Below, piece after piece: positions 35,062-45,531 of a stretch of 64,000 nucleotides of DNA. Numbering within the stretch: position 1 is the first letter of the stretch; each line of letters opens with the position of its first letter. The notes beneath the pieces are model-generated. The model worked only from the letters and a program-made list of their open reading frames with translations, made no database searches and had not been told where the DNA came from. Origin of the DNA: Mya arenaria (Eukaryota; Mollusca; Bivalvia; Myida; Myidae); NCBI RefSeq assembly GCF_026914265.1, contig NC_069133.1:49474182-49538181 (forward strand), given 5' to 3'. The position numbers were made by a program, and so were the translations under genes.

Positions 35062-38000
35062 CTGACAAGAAAACAAGGGCACAATAAAACCTATAAAGTC
35101 AGTCATTTCTTTTGTCATTTAACAACAAAAGATAATAAGCTTACATCATAAGAATTATATAAAAAGAAACCCTGCAATGCAACTGAACCAGGTTTTCAAT
35201 GATTGACTGAAGAACTCCAGCCTTCGTTGTGAGATTCAGTTTGGACTGTTTTCTTATTTTAAGTAATCCATAAAATCTTGCTATATTCAAAGTTTGGTCA
35301 CAATATGCCAACCATACTTACTAAATTTACTCAGTACCAACTGTTCTTCTTTTTATAGAAACAGTGACCTTGACCCTTGGGGCCCCCAATGCAATACAAT
35401 GAAAGGTCTTCATAAACTCGTTCTAAATACCATGTTTGGTCACTGCATGTCAAACGTATCTATAATTATTAGATACCAAAAGTGAGTTTGAAAAGAGGTT
35501 AAAATAGGTGTCAAAGATTCTATAAAGGCCAGTTACTTCAGGTATGGATGAATTTAGAAGTTACATGTATAGTGGTTGATAAACTCTGCAAATAGCACAA
35601 AATTGAGTGAGATATGCCATGGTGGTATGTTACGAGTTTCAACCATCCTATAAATTAAACAAAAAAATCATACCCATCATTTCATCCTTCAACTTCTCAT
35701 TACGCTCTTTTATCTGGTCCGGAAGTCGCTGTAGAATACATATCAGTTTAATGCACATAACAATGTAGCTACCAAGGACACCACAAATTTCTAAGTTGAT
35801 AAAGAGGCTTTATATAACTTGAAAACTACTTTAGCCAAAGTTTGGGGACTTGCTATACATACTACCGGTACAAGTAATGGAAATTATATATTTTGTTGTT
35901 GTGAACATGTCCTGTACACTAACAATGAGTTACACTGTTCAACTGTTTTGTAGCCATGTCCACGGGCTAAATAAATTGAACAACACTGCCACTGACACAA
36001 ATGCCTTGACAAGCTTATAGTACATTTTACACAATGATGACAACACCTGTAGCCCTAGAAAGGTCTGCAATTATCTTCAGTGATATATGGTAGTGTTTAA
36101 CAATAAATCCCTTTCCATTCAACTCAGTCGGAATTAAGAAGTGTGAGCTTTCAAAGGGTCCTTTTTATGAAATAAAATCAAGCTTGATTAATCATTAAAT
36201 CGGTAACATTCAAGACTTACAACACAAGCAGCCCTTGCAGAGTGCTGGGATGGATCGAGTTCCAGTATTTTCTGGTAGTCTGCCAGGGCCTCGTCCAGTT
36301 TTTCTGTCTTCTCATACATCTCAGCCCGCCTCATAAAGGCCTTCAGGTACTGGGGATGGAGGTCTACAGCCTTCGTACAGTCCCGGATACACTCGTCATA
36401 CATCTCCTGGTTATGGAGAGTGGAAATGGTTTTTAATGGAACTAGCATTCAATTATTGGCATGCAATTCCCACTTAGCATCCTCCTCCTATAAGTATTTA
36501 GTCCATGCGAAATATACATGTATACATATATCTTAAATTGGCAAGAGTAATGTTCATGAAGCAGGCCTGTTTTGGGGTATTTTGGAAACAATTAAATATT
36601 TGCACCTCAACTTGACAAATTTATCTCTCAAGTTATTGAATTGGGACTGATAATTCTGGTAGAAAGATGTCAAAATGGCCATTCTACATTATTGTTAAAA
36701 AAAATTACCATTGTGAGCAGCATGGGACAGAATATCTGAAGTGGTGGATGCCTAGAAAATGGCCTGTGTAGTGAACTACAGCAAACTCCTGATGGGACTT
36801 ATTCCTGAATACAGGGTCTATATTATTTGTTGTAGAACCAATGCATTTTTTGTATCCCTACAATCCCAAAGTTTTGATTTAGCACTTGATAAACATTTGG
36901 AATACAGTTCAGATTTGGTTTAGTTCATGGCAACAATAAATGTTCTTTATTGATAACATAAGATCTTCACCATCACTTTTCAATAATTGAAGCACAGAAT
37001 TATTTAATCCAGTTTCCCCCAGCTTATTCTCTGGCAAAAAAACAAAATTGTACAGTTTTAATAGACATACAAATTTTCATATTAAAATAATAGAATCATT
37101 GATCTGTTCCAGGAATTTCAAGAGTCTTAATATAACTTTTTATTTGTACGAGCAAGGGAAAATCCATTTATGTGAATTCAGAGTTACAGCTATTGTACCG
37201 TAACAAGAATTTAACAATTTAACCTGCATGAGCCATGTAAATAAAATGAATTTCATGTATGTCCTATGCAGAGCAAGGCAAAGTATACAATATACATGTA
37301 AAAGATTTTCAACATACCTGTTACACTCAGTATATACTCAGTGTTTAATATTAGGTTTTTCTACAGTACCTACCAGTTTCATTTTACATGCTGCCCTGTT
37401 TGAATACAGTATTGCTCTGTCCTTTGCAAACTTGATCGGACAGACACGCAGTGCCCTGGAGTAGACACGCAGGGCAGACTTGTAGCTGCCGTCTCGGAAC
37501 AACTGGTTACCATTATCCTTCAACACTTGAGACTCTTCTTTCCTCTCCTGCAAGATAAACAAAATACATGAGGGGACAAAATATTTATAAATATTATTAA
37601 GTATATCGCAAACAATTTCCAAAAAACTTTTTGCTGCAATGTATGTGTAACAGACTGCACCAATTGCTATGTGCACCTGTCGAGGTTCGAACACACGACC
37701 TCTTGCTCTGCAGGCGGTCACTCAATCGTGTTGCTATAAAAGCTAGCTCTATAGTGAGACAGTATAAGTGCTGCTATATACACATCGTATACCCAGTTAC
37801 ACATTCCCCCTCCATTTTGAAATTTGTCCTCAAATTTCAGAGACAAAGGTCAATTTGCAATGACCTTAAGGCATATCGTATAACACGGGTCACCAAATGT
37901 AACAGACTGCACAAATTGCTGTGTGCACCTGTTGCATATGCATAATGAGCCCTGATTTATCATGAACTGCTGTATTGCTGCTTTGGAGACTTGGTATCCC

Positions 38001-39266
38001 ATAATCTGTAAGCTTATATTCCCCCTTGTTAGCAAACACTTACCGTATTCCCCCTTGTTAGCAAACACTTACCGTATTCCCCCTTGTTAGCAAACACTTA
38101 CCGTATTCCCCCTTGTTAGCAAACACTTACCGGACTCCAACTTTAGACCCTTTATTTACAATTAAATTAACTGGAAAAGAACTACTGTATTATACATGTG
38201 AGGCTGTCTTCCACTTGTTATAAACCCTAACTATCCCCAGGCTGGTCACCTCCTTTCTGCTTACTCATTCTCCCATACATGTGACATTAAGTTTTGGACT
38301 GCCTTATTGGATAGACTCTAGTTTAGAAGTCCACATAAGTAACATATCAATGAAAAAACTACTTTTATGTAGGAATAAGCGAAACTGTGCTGGCAACGGC
38401 TCCCAATATTATTATATTTTATCCATTTTTTTCTAAAAAACTAACAACTCTCTATTTTGTTTGTTTGAATTTAGCTACCAAGACTATCAGTTACCGAAGC
38501 AACTCGTTAATTGTTGTTGAGGGGACTGCTAAACTGTAATTTCTACCCCAACAATCCAAACCCCTCTATGTATCATGTGCTTCTGTAACCCCTGTTCCTT
38601 GTTGTCTGTGAAGCCATCCTCCATCTTGCATCCCTGGGCTTCCCCTCTACCTTATCAGTGTACTTAATAATCCTATATTTAAGACCCTTTATTTTAACAT
38701 TATATAAATACATTACATTTACCGCTAAACTCTTTGAATAATCATAAATTGCCATTTCACCTGTTTCTGTTCATCAGTGAGGTTGTCTTCCATCTGTCGA
38801 AGACTCTCTGTATCCCCCGGTTGGTCCTCTCCCTCTTCAGCAGACTCATACTCATCATCTGAACATGATTCATCACTGTCTCGGCTCTCTGTTGTAGAAA
38901 TTAGCATTCATTTGATAATCTGGTTACATCACCAAGTATTTTTAATAGTAAAACATTTCATTTAAAAATCAGCAAGTTCATTGATATCAACTAATCAGTA
39001 AAGAAAATGTTAATTATTAATCATTAATTTGTTAGTTAAATTATAGTCCCTTGGAATTAAAACACTGAAATAATTTCCTAGTCTTTAATATGGATTTTGG
39101 TCATCTTGCATTACCTGCATATGCCTCAATGTGTTTATATATCTCTATGTCTTAACTCTCAATTAAATATCGAACACCATTTACACTACTGTCATGATTG
39201 AACATGTGCAAATATATAGTCTTACTATACAAAGAAAAAGTCAGATTGCTTGTAATCACTAATGTG

Positions 39267-39305
<39 letters not shown>

Positions 39306-39781
39306 TAATCTATCTTGAAACTAAAGACAATAATAAACCAACCTCCTGCCAGGGCTTGTTCCACAATGTCTTCATAAGCTTCCTTGAACCCTTCAGCACC
39401 TTCAGCAGAGTCTTCATTCACAATCCTGGAATTACTCTCACTTGAAGTTGTATGATTTATATGTTCAGTGCATGTGTTATTATCTACATTTTTACCTGGA
39501 TCACTGCTAGAATCGGAGTTAAAAGAATGTTTGTATAGTACATTATCTGTATTACTAGCAGAAGGTTTTGAATCACTGTTGTTTTCTTGATCAGTTTCTT
39601 GCAAATCTATACTATTGTTGATGTTTGCGTCGTGTACTCTAATATCACAGCCTTTCTCACTTAAATGTTCTTCTCCTAAATTATCTTTACTCCCACTTTG
39701 AGCCTCTTCTCCCAAGGTGGAGTCCAAGTTTAACCTCTCATGGAGAGGCTGATATTGCCTGTGTTCGGACTTTTCTTCCAT
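34928..39781 (-). CDS. TTC1: Tetratricopeptide repeat protein 1 (TTC1 homologue)
   Basis: Six coding exons (39343-39781, 38761-38888, 37374-37547, 36221-36406, 35674-35728, 34928-35061) join in phase with GT-AG introns to give 371 residues; human TTC1 has 292. The N-terminal ~190 residues are acidic and Ser/Asn-rich, longer than in vertebrates. Three TPRs follow: about 197-230 ([21 protein letters not shown]), 235-267 ([11 protein letters not shown]..) and 270-303 ([16 protein letters not shown]). The TTC1-specific tail [31 protein letters not shown] and [10 protein letters not shown] is nearly complete. TTC1 is a cytosolic TPR adaptor reported to bind G-alpha and Ras-type proteins and chaperones. 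A minus-strand acceptor (TTACAG) 7 nt before the ATG implies an upstream non-coding exon. It converges on PWWP2. Confidence 0.94.
35674..35728 (-). CDS. TTC1: TTC1 coding exon 5
   Basis: 18 codons plus one base: [18 protein letters not shown]. Acceptor CTACAG, donor G|GTATGA. Too short to be found without homology. Confidence 0.92.
36221..36406 (-). CDS. TTC1: TTC1 coding exon 4
   Basis: 62 codons in phase 0 with acceptor AACCAG and donor GTT|GTAAGT. Contains the end of TPR2 and TPR3 ([20 protein letters not shown]). Confidence 0.94.
37374..37547 (-). CDS. TTC1: TTC1 coding exon 3
   Basis: 58 codons in phase 0 with acceptor CTTGCAG and donor CTG|GTAGGT. Contains TPR1 and the start of TPR2. 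Confidence 0.94.
37646..37931 (-). mobile_element. Miniature LTR element (TRIM) with tRNA-like LTR, in TTC1 intron 2
   Basis: Read on the minus strand, the 3' LTR (37803-37646, 158 bp) runs from TGTGTAACTGGG to CAGTCTGTTACA. A truncated 5' LTR end (about 37931-37898, same GTGCAC...CAGTCTGTTACA) is followed after 2 nt by TGGTGACCCGTG, a candidate primer-binding site. Its first nine bases fit a tRNA-Trp 3' end. The internal region (37897-37804, 94 bp) ends with the polypurine tract AAAATGGAGGGGGAA. The LTR contains a TATATAG and, in the same strand, a tRNA-like stretch with a good box B (GTTCGAACC, 37692-37684) and a weak box A (TAGC at 37736) about 45 nt upstream. No gag or pol. Confidence 0.72.
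37676..37740 (-). other. tRNA-like sequence within TRIM LTR
   Basis: Minus strand: TAGC...GACCGCC...GAGCAAGAGGTCGTG then GTTCGAACC, arranged with tRNA-like spacing between box A and box B. The acceptor and D stems do not pair properly, so it is not called a functional tRNA. It may act as a Pol III promoter or be a remnant of a tRNA-derived SINE. Confidence 0.55.
38016..38131. repeat. 29-bp minisatellite, four units, each with a splice-donor-like core
   Basis: Four near-identical 29-bp units, with the C run starting at 38021, 38050, 38079 and 38108, lie in TTC1 intron 2. On the coding (minus) strand each unit contains CGGTAAGTG, very close to the U1-complementary 5' splice-site consensus. Confidence 0.93.
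38761..38888 (-). CDS. TTC1: TTC1 coding exon 2
   Basis: 43 codons after the shared G of E147. Acceptor CAACAG, donor CAG|GTGAAA. Encodes an acidic stretch ([13 protein letters not shown]) typical of the TTC1 N-terminal region. Homology is weak, but the phase and the splice sites agree. Confidence 0.85.
39268..39303. repeat. (TAA)n microsatellite
   Basis: A trinucleotide run in TTC1 intron 1. Confidence 0.92.
39343..39781 (-). CDS. TTC1: TTC1 coding exon 1
   Basis: 146 codons plus one base, ATG at 39781-39779 and donor GGAG|GTTGGT. Ser/Asn/Glu-rich, poorly conserved N-terminal region. The start is supported by an acceptor just upstream and by the absence of a longer open frame. Confidence 0.85.
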
Positions 39782-39888
39782 ACTGATCCTGTAATTTATA
39801 AATCAATAATCATATACCGGTAGTAAGTCATTGTAATTGAGATTTTCAAAATTTAACAATAAGGCCTTACAAATATGATGTTGTGGTA

Positions 39889-40922
39889 CAGTACACTCAA
39901 CGAGTTAGACCCACTTTTCTCGCTAACTCCGAGGGATAAAGTCGATGATTGCGGACTTCCTCCGAGGGTATAACTGTTGCCCTCGCTAAAATCCCTCCGA
40001 GTTCGTCCGAGTGGCTGGTTTTCCGCCGAGTTTAACATGAACGATAGCGTTGAAAATCGTCCGATTTTATGACCCCTCGGCGGAACTCCGTGTCTAATCA
40101 GATAAGCAAGAAATCACTCTTGTTTAGAAGTTATTTTTTATGCTTATGTACATTATTAATCGTACAAGATTCTTACCAGCATTTAATTTGTTTTGTGTCC
40201 GAAAACGCCAATTGAATATAGTCTTGACTTGTTTATAGTAAACATTGAATCATTGATAAATTGCCACCAATTGCATTGCATCATAAAACAGCCAACATTT
40301 TACACGATTCTGAACCATGACCTCTGACGTCACGCGTGTGAACAATACATTATATAGAATATACTTTTTATTATTGGTGGTTAAAAATAGCTATGACGTA
40401 TACGAAATTTTTCCACAGAAAACGAGGCAAGGCTTCAACGTGCGCTGTGAACTTTGAACTCGTGTTTGACCTCTTGATTTTCCGAAAATGTGTAATAAGT
40501 AACCTAGCCTTTTTCGGTGAAATGTGTTTATCAATGTATTCAGTCATTAGTAAAATATACGTTTATAAGATGCATGTGCAAATAGTGAAATACGACTGCA
40601 TTCTTGTGGTAAGCTAACTTCATGTAAAACGGGCAGAGGAAAAAGAATAATAGAAATTTACTGAAGCCGTCATTATTGATGGAAATTTTTAATAAAAAAA
40701 TAACTTTAGCGTAGATTCTTATCAAATGTCCGCAGAGTTTCGCGGAGGTTACCCCTCCGAGGAACGCCGCGTTCGTCATTCTTCGGCCGACGGATCACCC
40801 TCCGTGGGCCTTAAATTCCAACTCCGAGGAACGCGGACAGACGATAAATTCATTGCGTTGGCCGCGATAGCGAAAATCCGCGGAGGAAAACGGAAAGTGG
40901 GTCTAACTCGTTGAGTGTACTG
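39889..40922. mobile_element. Tc1/mariner- or pogo-type TIR element, non-autonomous, 1034 bp
   Basis: Terminal inverted repeats of about 29 bp start CAGTACACTCAACGAG and are perfect (left 39889-39917, right 40894-40922). TA lies immediately outside both ends (39887-39888, 40923-40924), as expected for a TA target duplication. Subterminal regions are rich in ctccgagg-type motifs. There is no transposase frame. It contains TGACGTCA near 40325. The element lies about 105 bp upstream of the TTC1 start codon, probably in its 5' UTR intron or promoter. Confidence 0.85.
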
Positions 40923-40924
40923 TA

Positions 40925-42480
40925 CCTGAGTAACATGCTAACAAAATCAGTTATGTTTAGGTAGGGAAATACCATTTCAAAATCAAAATCAAAATCAAAT
41001 TCTATTTTCAGTTGGTATGACATAACAGAGAAAACATTAGCTATGAATAGCTATTGACCAACTACTGTACCATTAATTTGGTAATTTATTTTGTTGCGCT
41101 TTTATTACATTTTGTAATTTAGAAAAAGCAGTTTGTATATACAGATTAAACTAATTTAAAAAAAAATATGGTCAGTCTGTTAAGGGAACCACAATGTGAT
41201 TATCATGAATGTTGATACGACTTAAAGAAAAGAAATTAATGGCAACTTTAATCTGGTCTTGCCATTCTCTAGTGTTTTCTTTATTAACTCTTTTAAATAA
41301 TACTGATACTGAGTTATGGAAGCATAATATTCCGAGCTTCTAAGACTCCCATTTGTTTATAGTGATTCATTTAATCGAAGAACAACTGAATAAAGGAGAA
41401 AAAAGCGAGTCATGGAAGCCACGACTGCAGTAGTCTCTACTACATGTATCCGTTCATTGTAGGACGTATTTATAATAATCAATACCTTATTCCTTGTTGT
41501 CTTGGATAACTTGACGGTCGAAACAGCAGATCAACGATTCAAAGCCTTGTTTTTCTGTATAATCAATAAAGAAAGAGTTGAAATTTGCTTACTCATGTGT
41601 TAGGGACCTTAGTAAAACAGAAAATAGAATTTTGCAAATGACAATTTTACATATAAGGGAAGCAACTTTGTCTAAAATTTAGTTGGTCAAAACGTCTTTT
41701 ATAAATTGGTTTTTAAGTTTTGTTAATAATATTATCAAATTTAACGTATGTATCAAGTTGATGGACTATTTAATTGAAGTCATAACCTTAACAACGAGTA
41801 AGATAAGATTGACATGAGTCTTAATTGGTTCCACAAAACAGTTCAAATAAACCACATACGCTTTGCACGATGTTAAAGGGAGTATTCATGTGCGGCTCCA
41901 GCAGTGGGGGTGGGGGCAGAAAGGCACCCCTCCCCCTATCGTCCAAGTATATATTTTTTTTATTTCAAATGAGAAATAATGTAATAAAATAGGCGCCCCA
42001 AAACGCATTTCGAACTAGAAGTTGTTAAAAAAATTCTTGGGGGAGTAACGTGGCCACAAACCAGCAAACCCTGAAACCACTCATATGCAGATTACCAGCA
42101 CTGTTAAGCCACACAGAAATTGAGCTACATGTGTAGTGGTTGCATGAAATGAGCATAAAGGTTTTTGAAAAAAAAATGCCTTTTCTAAAATATACAAGCT
42201 GCATGTATGACATTTGTCTTGACAAGTTTTATATGCCTGTCATATCATGCTCACAGATTTTCTTATCAACATTTTATAGGTCTGCTCCATACTGTATGAT
42301 TGTACATGAAATTAAATTGATCAGTAAACATATGGCAGTGAGTCTTGGATTGAAATCGAGGGTTTCGACATTGGGCCAATGCCCCATGATGCATAAGATT
42401 CATAGGAAGTCTCTATGATATGACAGCAACACAGGTTTAATATCATACTAGTTATCGGAAAATTCAGCAAGGAATGAAGA
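40925..42480. other. Intergenic, no gene seen
   Basis: AT-rich DNA between the TTC1 5' side and the ZRANB1 3' side. A G-rich fragment near 41895-42070 (cagtgggggtgggggcag ... ggcgcccc) looks like repeat debris. An upstream non-coding exon of TTC1 may lie here but cannot be placed. Confidence 0.45.
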
Positions 42481-43874
42481 ATAAGCAGTTTTCATATACA
42501 ATTTTATTTCATCACTAACAAACATATGATAGAGTGAACAACATTTTTTGTTATCAATACTGATAAAGGTAGCCAGGTTAACTGCAAAGTACAAACATCT
42601 ATCATATATAATTAATTAAAACAATCCAGTGATATACAAACAACAGCAAACTTTCTTATACATATTATGGGAAACAATTTAAATATTATAACTATTTTGT
42701 GATAGCAAACTTGTACATATCTGCCTGCTATATTGGAGACAGTAGGATTATATAAAATCTTACAAACAAACAAGCTCTATTTCTTTATGATAAAGCTTCA
42801 TCTTCATATTATAACATTTATTTATTATTCAGTTTTAACAAGAACAACTTTTAATTATTTCAAATATACAAGAAAGCTCTTAATTTTTTTATTTGATTTT
42901 AATAAACTTAGAATGTTATCTCAATTACACCATAAGATTGTGATCAAAACAGACTATTTCTTATCAAAATTATTCAAATCAATAAAAGTTATGTGTACTA
43001 AACATACCATTCCTAAAACTTTCCATAAATTTGTGTTAATAGTGTTTTTTTTTACATACATACTAACCATGTTTTCATTGTTCAGAATAATTTAAGCAAA
43101 AAGAAATGTATTGCACAAACAACTAAATCAGTAAATAATGCCTAGTTGCCTTAATAATAAATACAAGTATTTACATGACAACATCTGAAAAACTGAAAAA
43201 TATTTTGACATAAAAGGAACATCTTGTGCGAGTGTTTGCTAGTGAACTTGACAGTACTACTTTGATTTAAAAAAATAATGTAATAATTAAAAGTCAATGC
43301 TTTTATGTCATTTTGATATCCCATCTAACACTCATTTTACTGGATTGAAACCCTCAAAAGAGAATTTCAATTATCTACTAACATTGTTTAACTGCCTGAC
43401 CTTAGTATGTTAAAAAAATAGTGCAAGTAAAATGAGAAATCAACTATAATATGGAAAATCTGTATTAAACAAACAAATCGAATAGAACATACATGTACCT
43501 CCTACATATTAGAGATTACTCGTTGAAATATATTGCCATCTTACAATGAAATAAACAATGATCCTGAATTTATCTGAAATACTCAAACTAAATATTCACA
43601 TTTGTTCAGTCTTTTATATAGAGAAAACAAGACTTTCATATTTAATAAAACGCAAGGGGGTATTTTGATATTGCACTCTGATTGGATTAGCGCCATGTCA
43701 TTTAACCAATGATACAGGCGTTACAATTATAGGCTACCATTTTATACAAACATATGTTGGCGATAAACTTTCTGTATCAATATATTCTCACTTTCAGAAT
43801 ATTCTACTAATATTTTGATTGTGTTAAACAGAGCTTCCATTATAAGAAGTTTGAAAGTATTTAAGTCCTTAGAA

Positions 43875-44105
43875 ATAGGCTAAAACTTCCAATACTGAGT
43901 CCTTTGAAGTGCAAAAACTTCCAACATTTCACATGAAACTTCCAACATTTCACATGAAACTTCCAACATTTCACATGAAACTTCCAAAGTAGAAAAATTA
44001 AACGTTCATAGCACGATAATCTGGTGTTGATGTTATATTAAAAACCACATTTTCAACAAGCTTTGAAATTAATTGTTTGTGGACTCTGTTGTGTTTTTGG
44101 CCTAT
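43875..44105. repeat. Dispersed repeat containing a 22-bp tandem repeat
   Basis: Four units of aacttccaacatttcacatg (about 43915-43987) lie in a longer segment. That segment's flanks match 49548-49715 in the same order (ccaata(c/t)tgagtcctt, taatctggtgtt, ttttcaa(c/t)aag(c/t)tttgaaat, ctgttgtg). Confidence 0.75.
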
Positions 44106-44463
44106 CATTACAATATTGGTCGGATTGCTATACACAAGTGGAGAAGTTGTTAGACAAATTTCCATGCTTGGGAGACAAAACTTCCAACAATGATGCCCAG
44201 GAAGTTCAAGCTTCAATTTCTTATAAGAAGCCCTGGATGAAATATTATTAAAATTAAAGGATTGATCCTATCTTTTCATATGATTATGATAGATTATGAT
44301 GCAGGAGCAAACGTATGCAAATTCCATGAAGCACTGCTAGCAATAAGCTTGCAAAGCAACTAAAGAATATAGGGCCTTACATTGGATAATACATGAACAA
44401 ACATATACATCATATGTCCAATTATTCATAATTTATAAACTTTACATGGGTTAGGGCAGTTTA

Positions 44464-44710
44464 TGTTCATTCTAAGCTGTGTTTAAATTCTTTGTAACCT
44501 GTGTTCATTCTAAGCTATGTCTTAATTCTTTGTAACCCACAAGTGAACAGTAGGTGTTCATTCTAAGCTATGTCTTATTTCTTTGTAACCCACAAATGAA
44601 CAGTTTGTTTTCAATCTAAGCTGTGTCTTTATTCTTTGTTACCCACAACAATTGAACAGTTTGTGTTCATCCTAAGCTGTGCCTTAATTCTTTGTAACCC
44701 ACAACATGTG
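44464..44710. repeat. Degenerate tandem repeat, five units of about 38-56 bp
   Basis: Each unit reads gttcattctaagctgtgt-like, then cttaattctttgtaaccc, then acaa(.)tgaacagt. Units begin near 44464, 44502, 44554, 44607 and 44663. Confidence 0.82.
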
Positions 44711-45309
44711 AACAAGACTAAGAATGTGCACACCACACCATTTCTGATGATAAAAGAATGGCATTAAAAGAGCCTAGAAATCAAAATGAGCACAATGCAA
44801 TAGGACTAGTGAATGGTTAATTTACCTGCTTAAACATATTTCAGAATTTAATTTTGCGTTTTATCAGGTCTGCTTTTAAAACTAGATATTGGAATTAAGT
44901 TGGTTTCAACACATTTAGTAAACAAGACACAAGAACTGGTAAAAACTAAAATTTAAATAAATGATTTGAAAAATAAGACAAAACTATTTTAAATTAAGAA
45001 TGATATCAGAAAACTAGAGCACAAGTTTAAGATTAGGGCAGTAAAAACACTCAGTACTTCTTGATTTTTAAACCAAAACACAATTGCACCTACAGAATAA
45101 CTAAATTCATATGTCTGATGGAAAATCTCAAGGTCTCAATCCCTGGGAACCATTTATGTAGAGCACAGTGCCAACACAATAAAAGCTTGTTGGGTCTATA
45201 GCACACAATATATTTTTTATCAGCCGGCAAGAGATTTACCAGCCTCAGATCTGAGGCACTTCCAGTTTTGTGTGGAGTCTGACTGAATTTAAACCATTCA
45301 AATAGTTTT

Positions 45310-45531
45310 TCACTCATCCTGGTCACTCTCCCCGTCAGTCGAGTAGCCTTGTGCAATAATGGTGTTCTCATTCCCCGGCACAGCCTGTTGCCGATAGTGA
45401 TCGACCCACATTTCAAGCATCTGTTTAACAAGGACGGGACTCTGTCCTACTTTCTGCATGGCAACAAAATGGCCGTCTGGGGTCACGTAGCAGTCAAACC
45501 AGCGACGGAATAGCATTTCCTCTTGGCTGGA
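45310..45531 (-). CDS. ZRANB1: ZRANB1 coding exon 8 (terminal)
   Basis: 74 codons including TGA (45310-45312). Acceptor TTTACAG. Encodes the RRWFDCYVTPDG / MLEMWVDHYRQ tail and the acidic end. Confidence 0.95.
   Translation of the reverse strand, partial: SSQEEMLFRRWFDCYVTPDGHFVAMQKVGQSPVLVKQMLEMWVDHYRQQAVPGNENTIIAQGYSTDGESDQDE

Larger units (their letters stand above)
42481..45309 (-). other. Possible 3' UTR of ZRANB1 and repeats
   Basis: No gene is visible. A minus-strand AATAAA (plus TTTATT near 42506) could end the ZRANB1 transcript, but nearer signals are possible. Short tandem repeats at 43905-43985 and 44464-44710 are listed separately. Confidence 0.4.

Noticed and set aside
37676..37740. 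Functional tRNA gene on the minus strand in TTC1 intron 2
   Set aside because: Box A is weak and the cloverleaf does not close. It lies inside an LTR-like sequence.
42733..43095. 120-codon plus-strand frame
   Set aside because: Very AT-rich, Phe/Ile/Lys/Leu-dominated, no recognisable domain, and it lies in a likely 3' UTR on the other strand.
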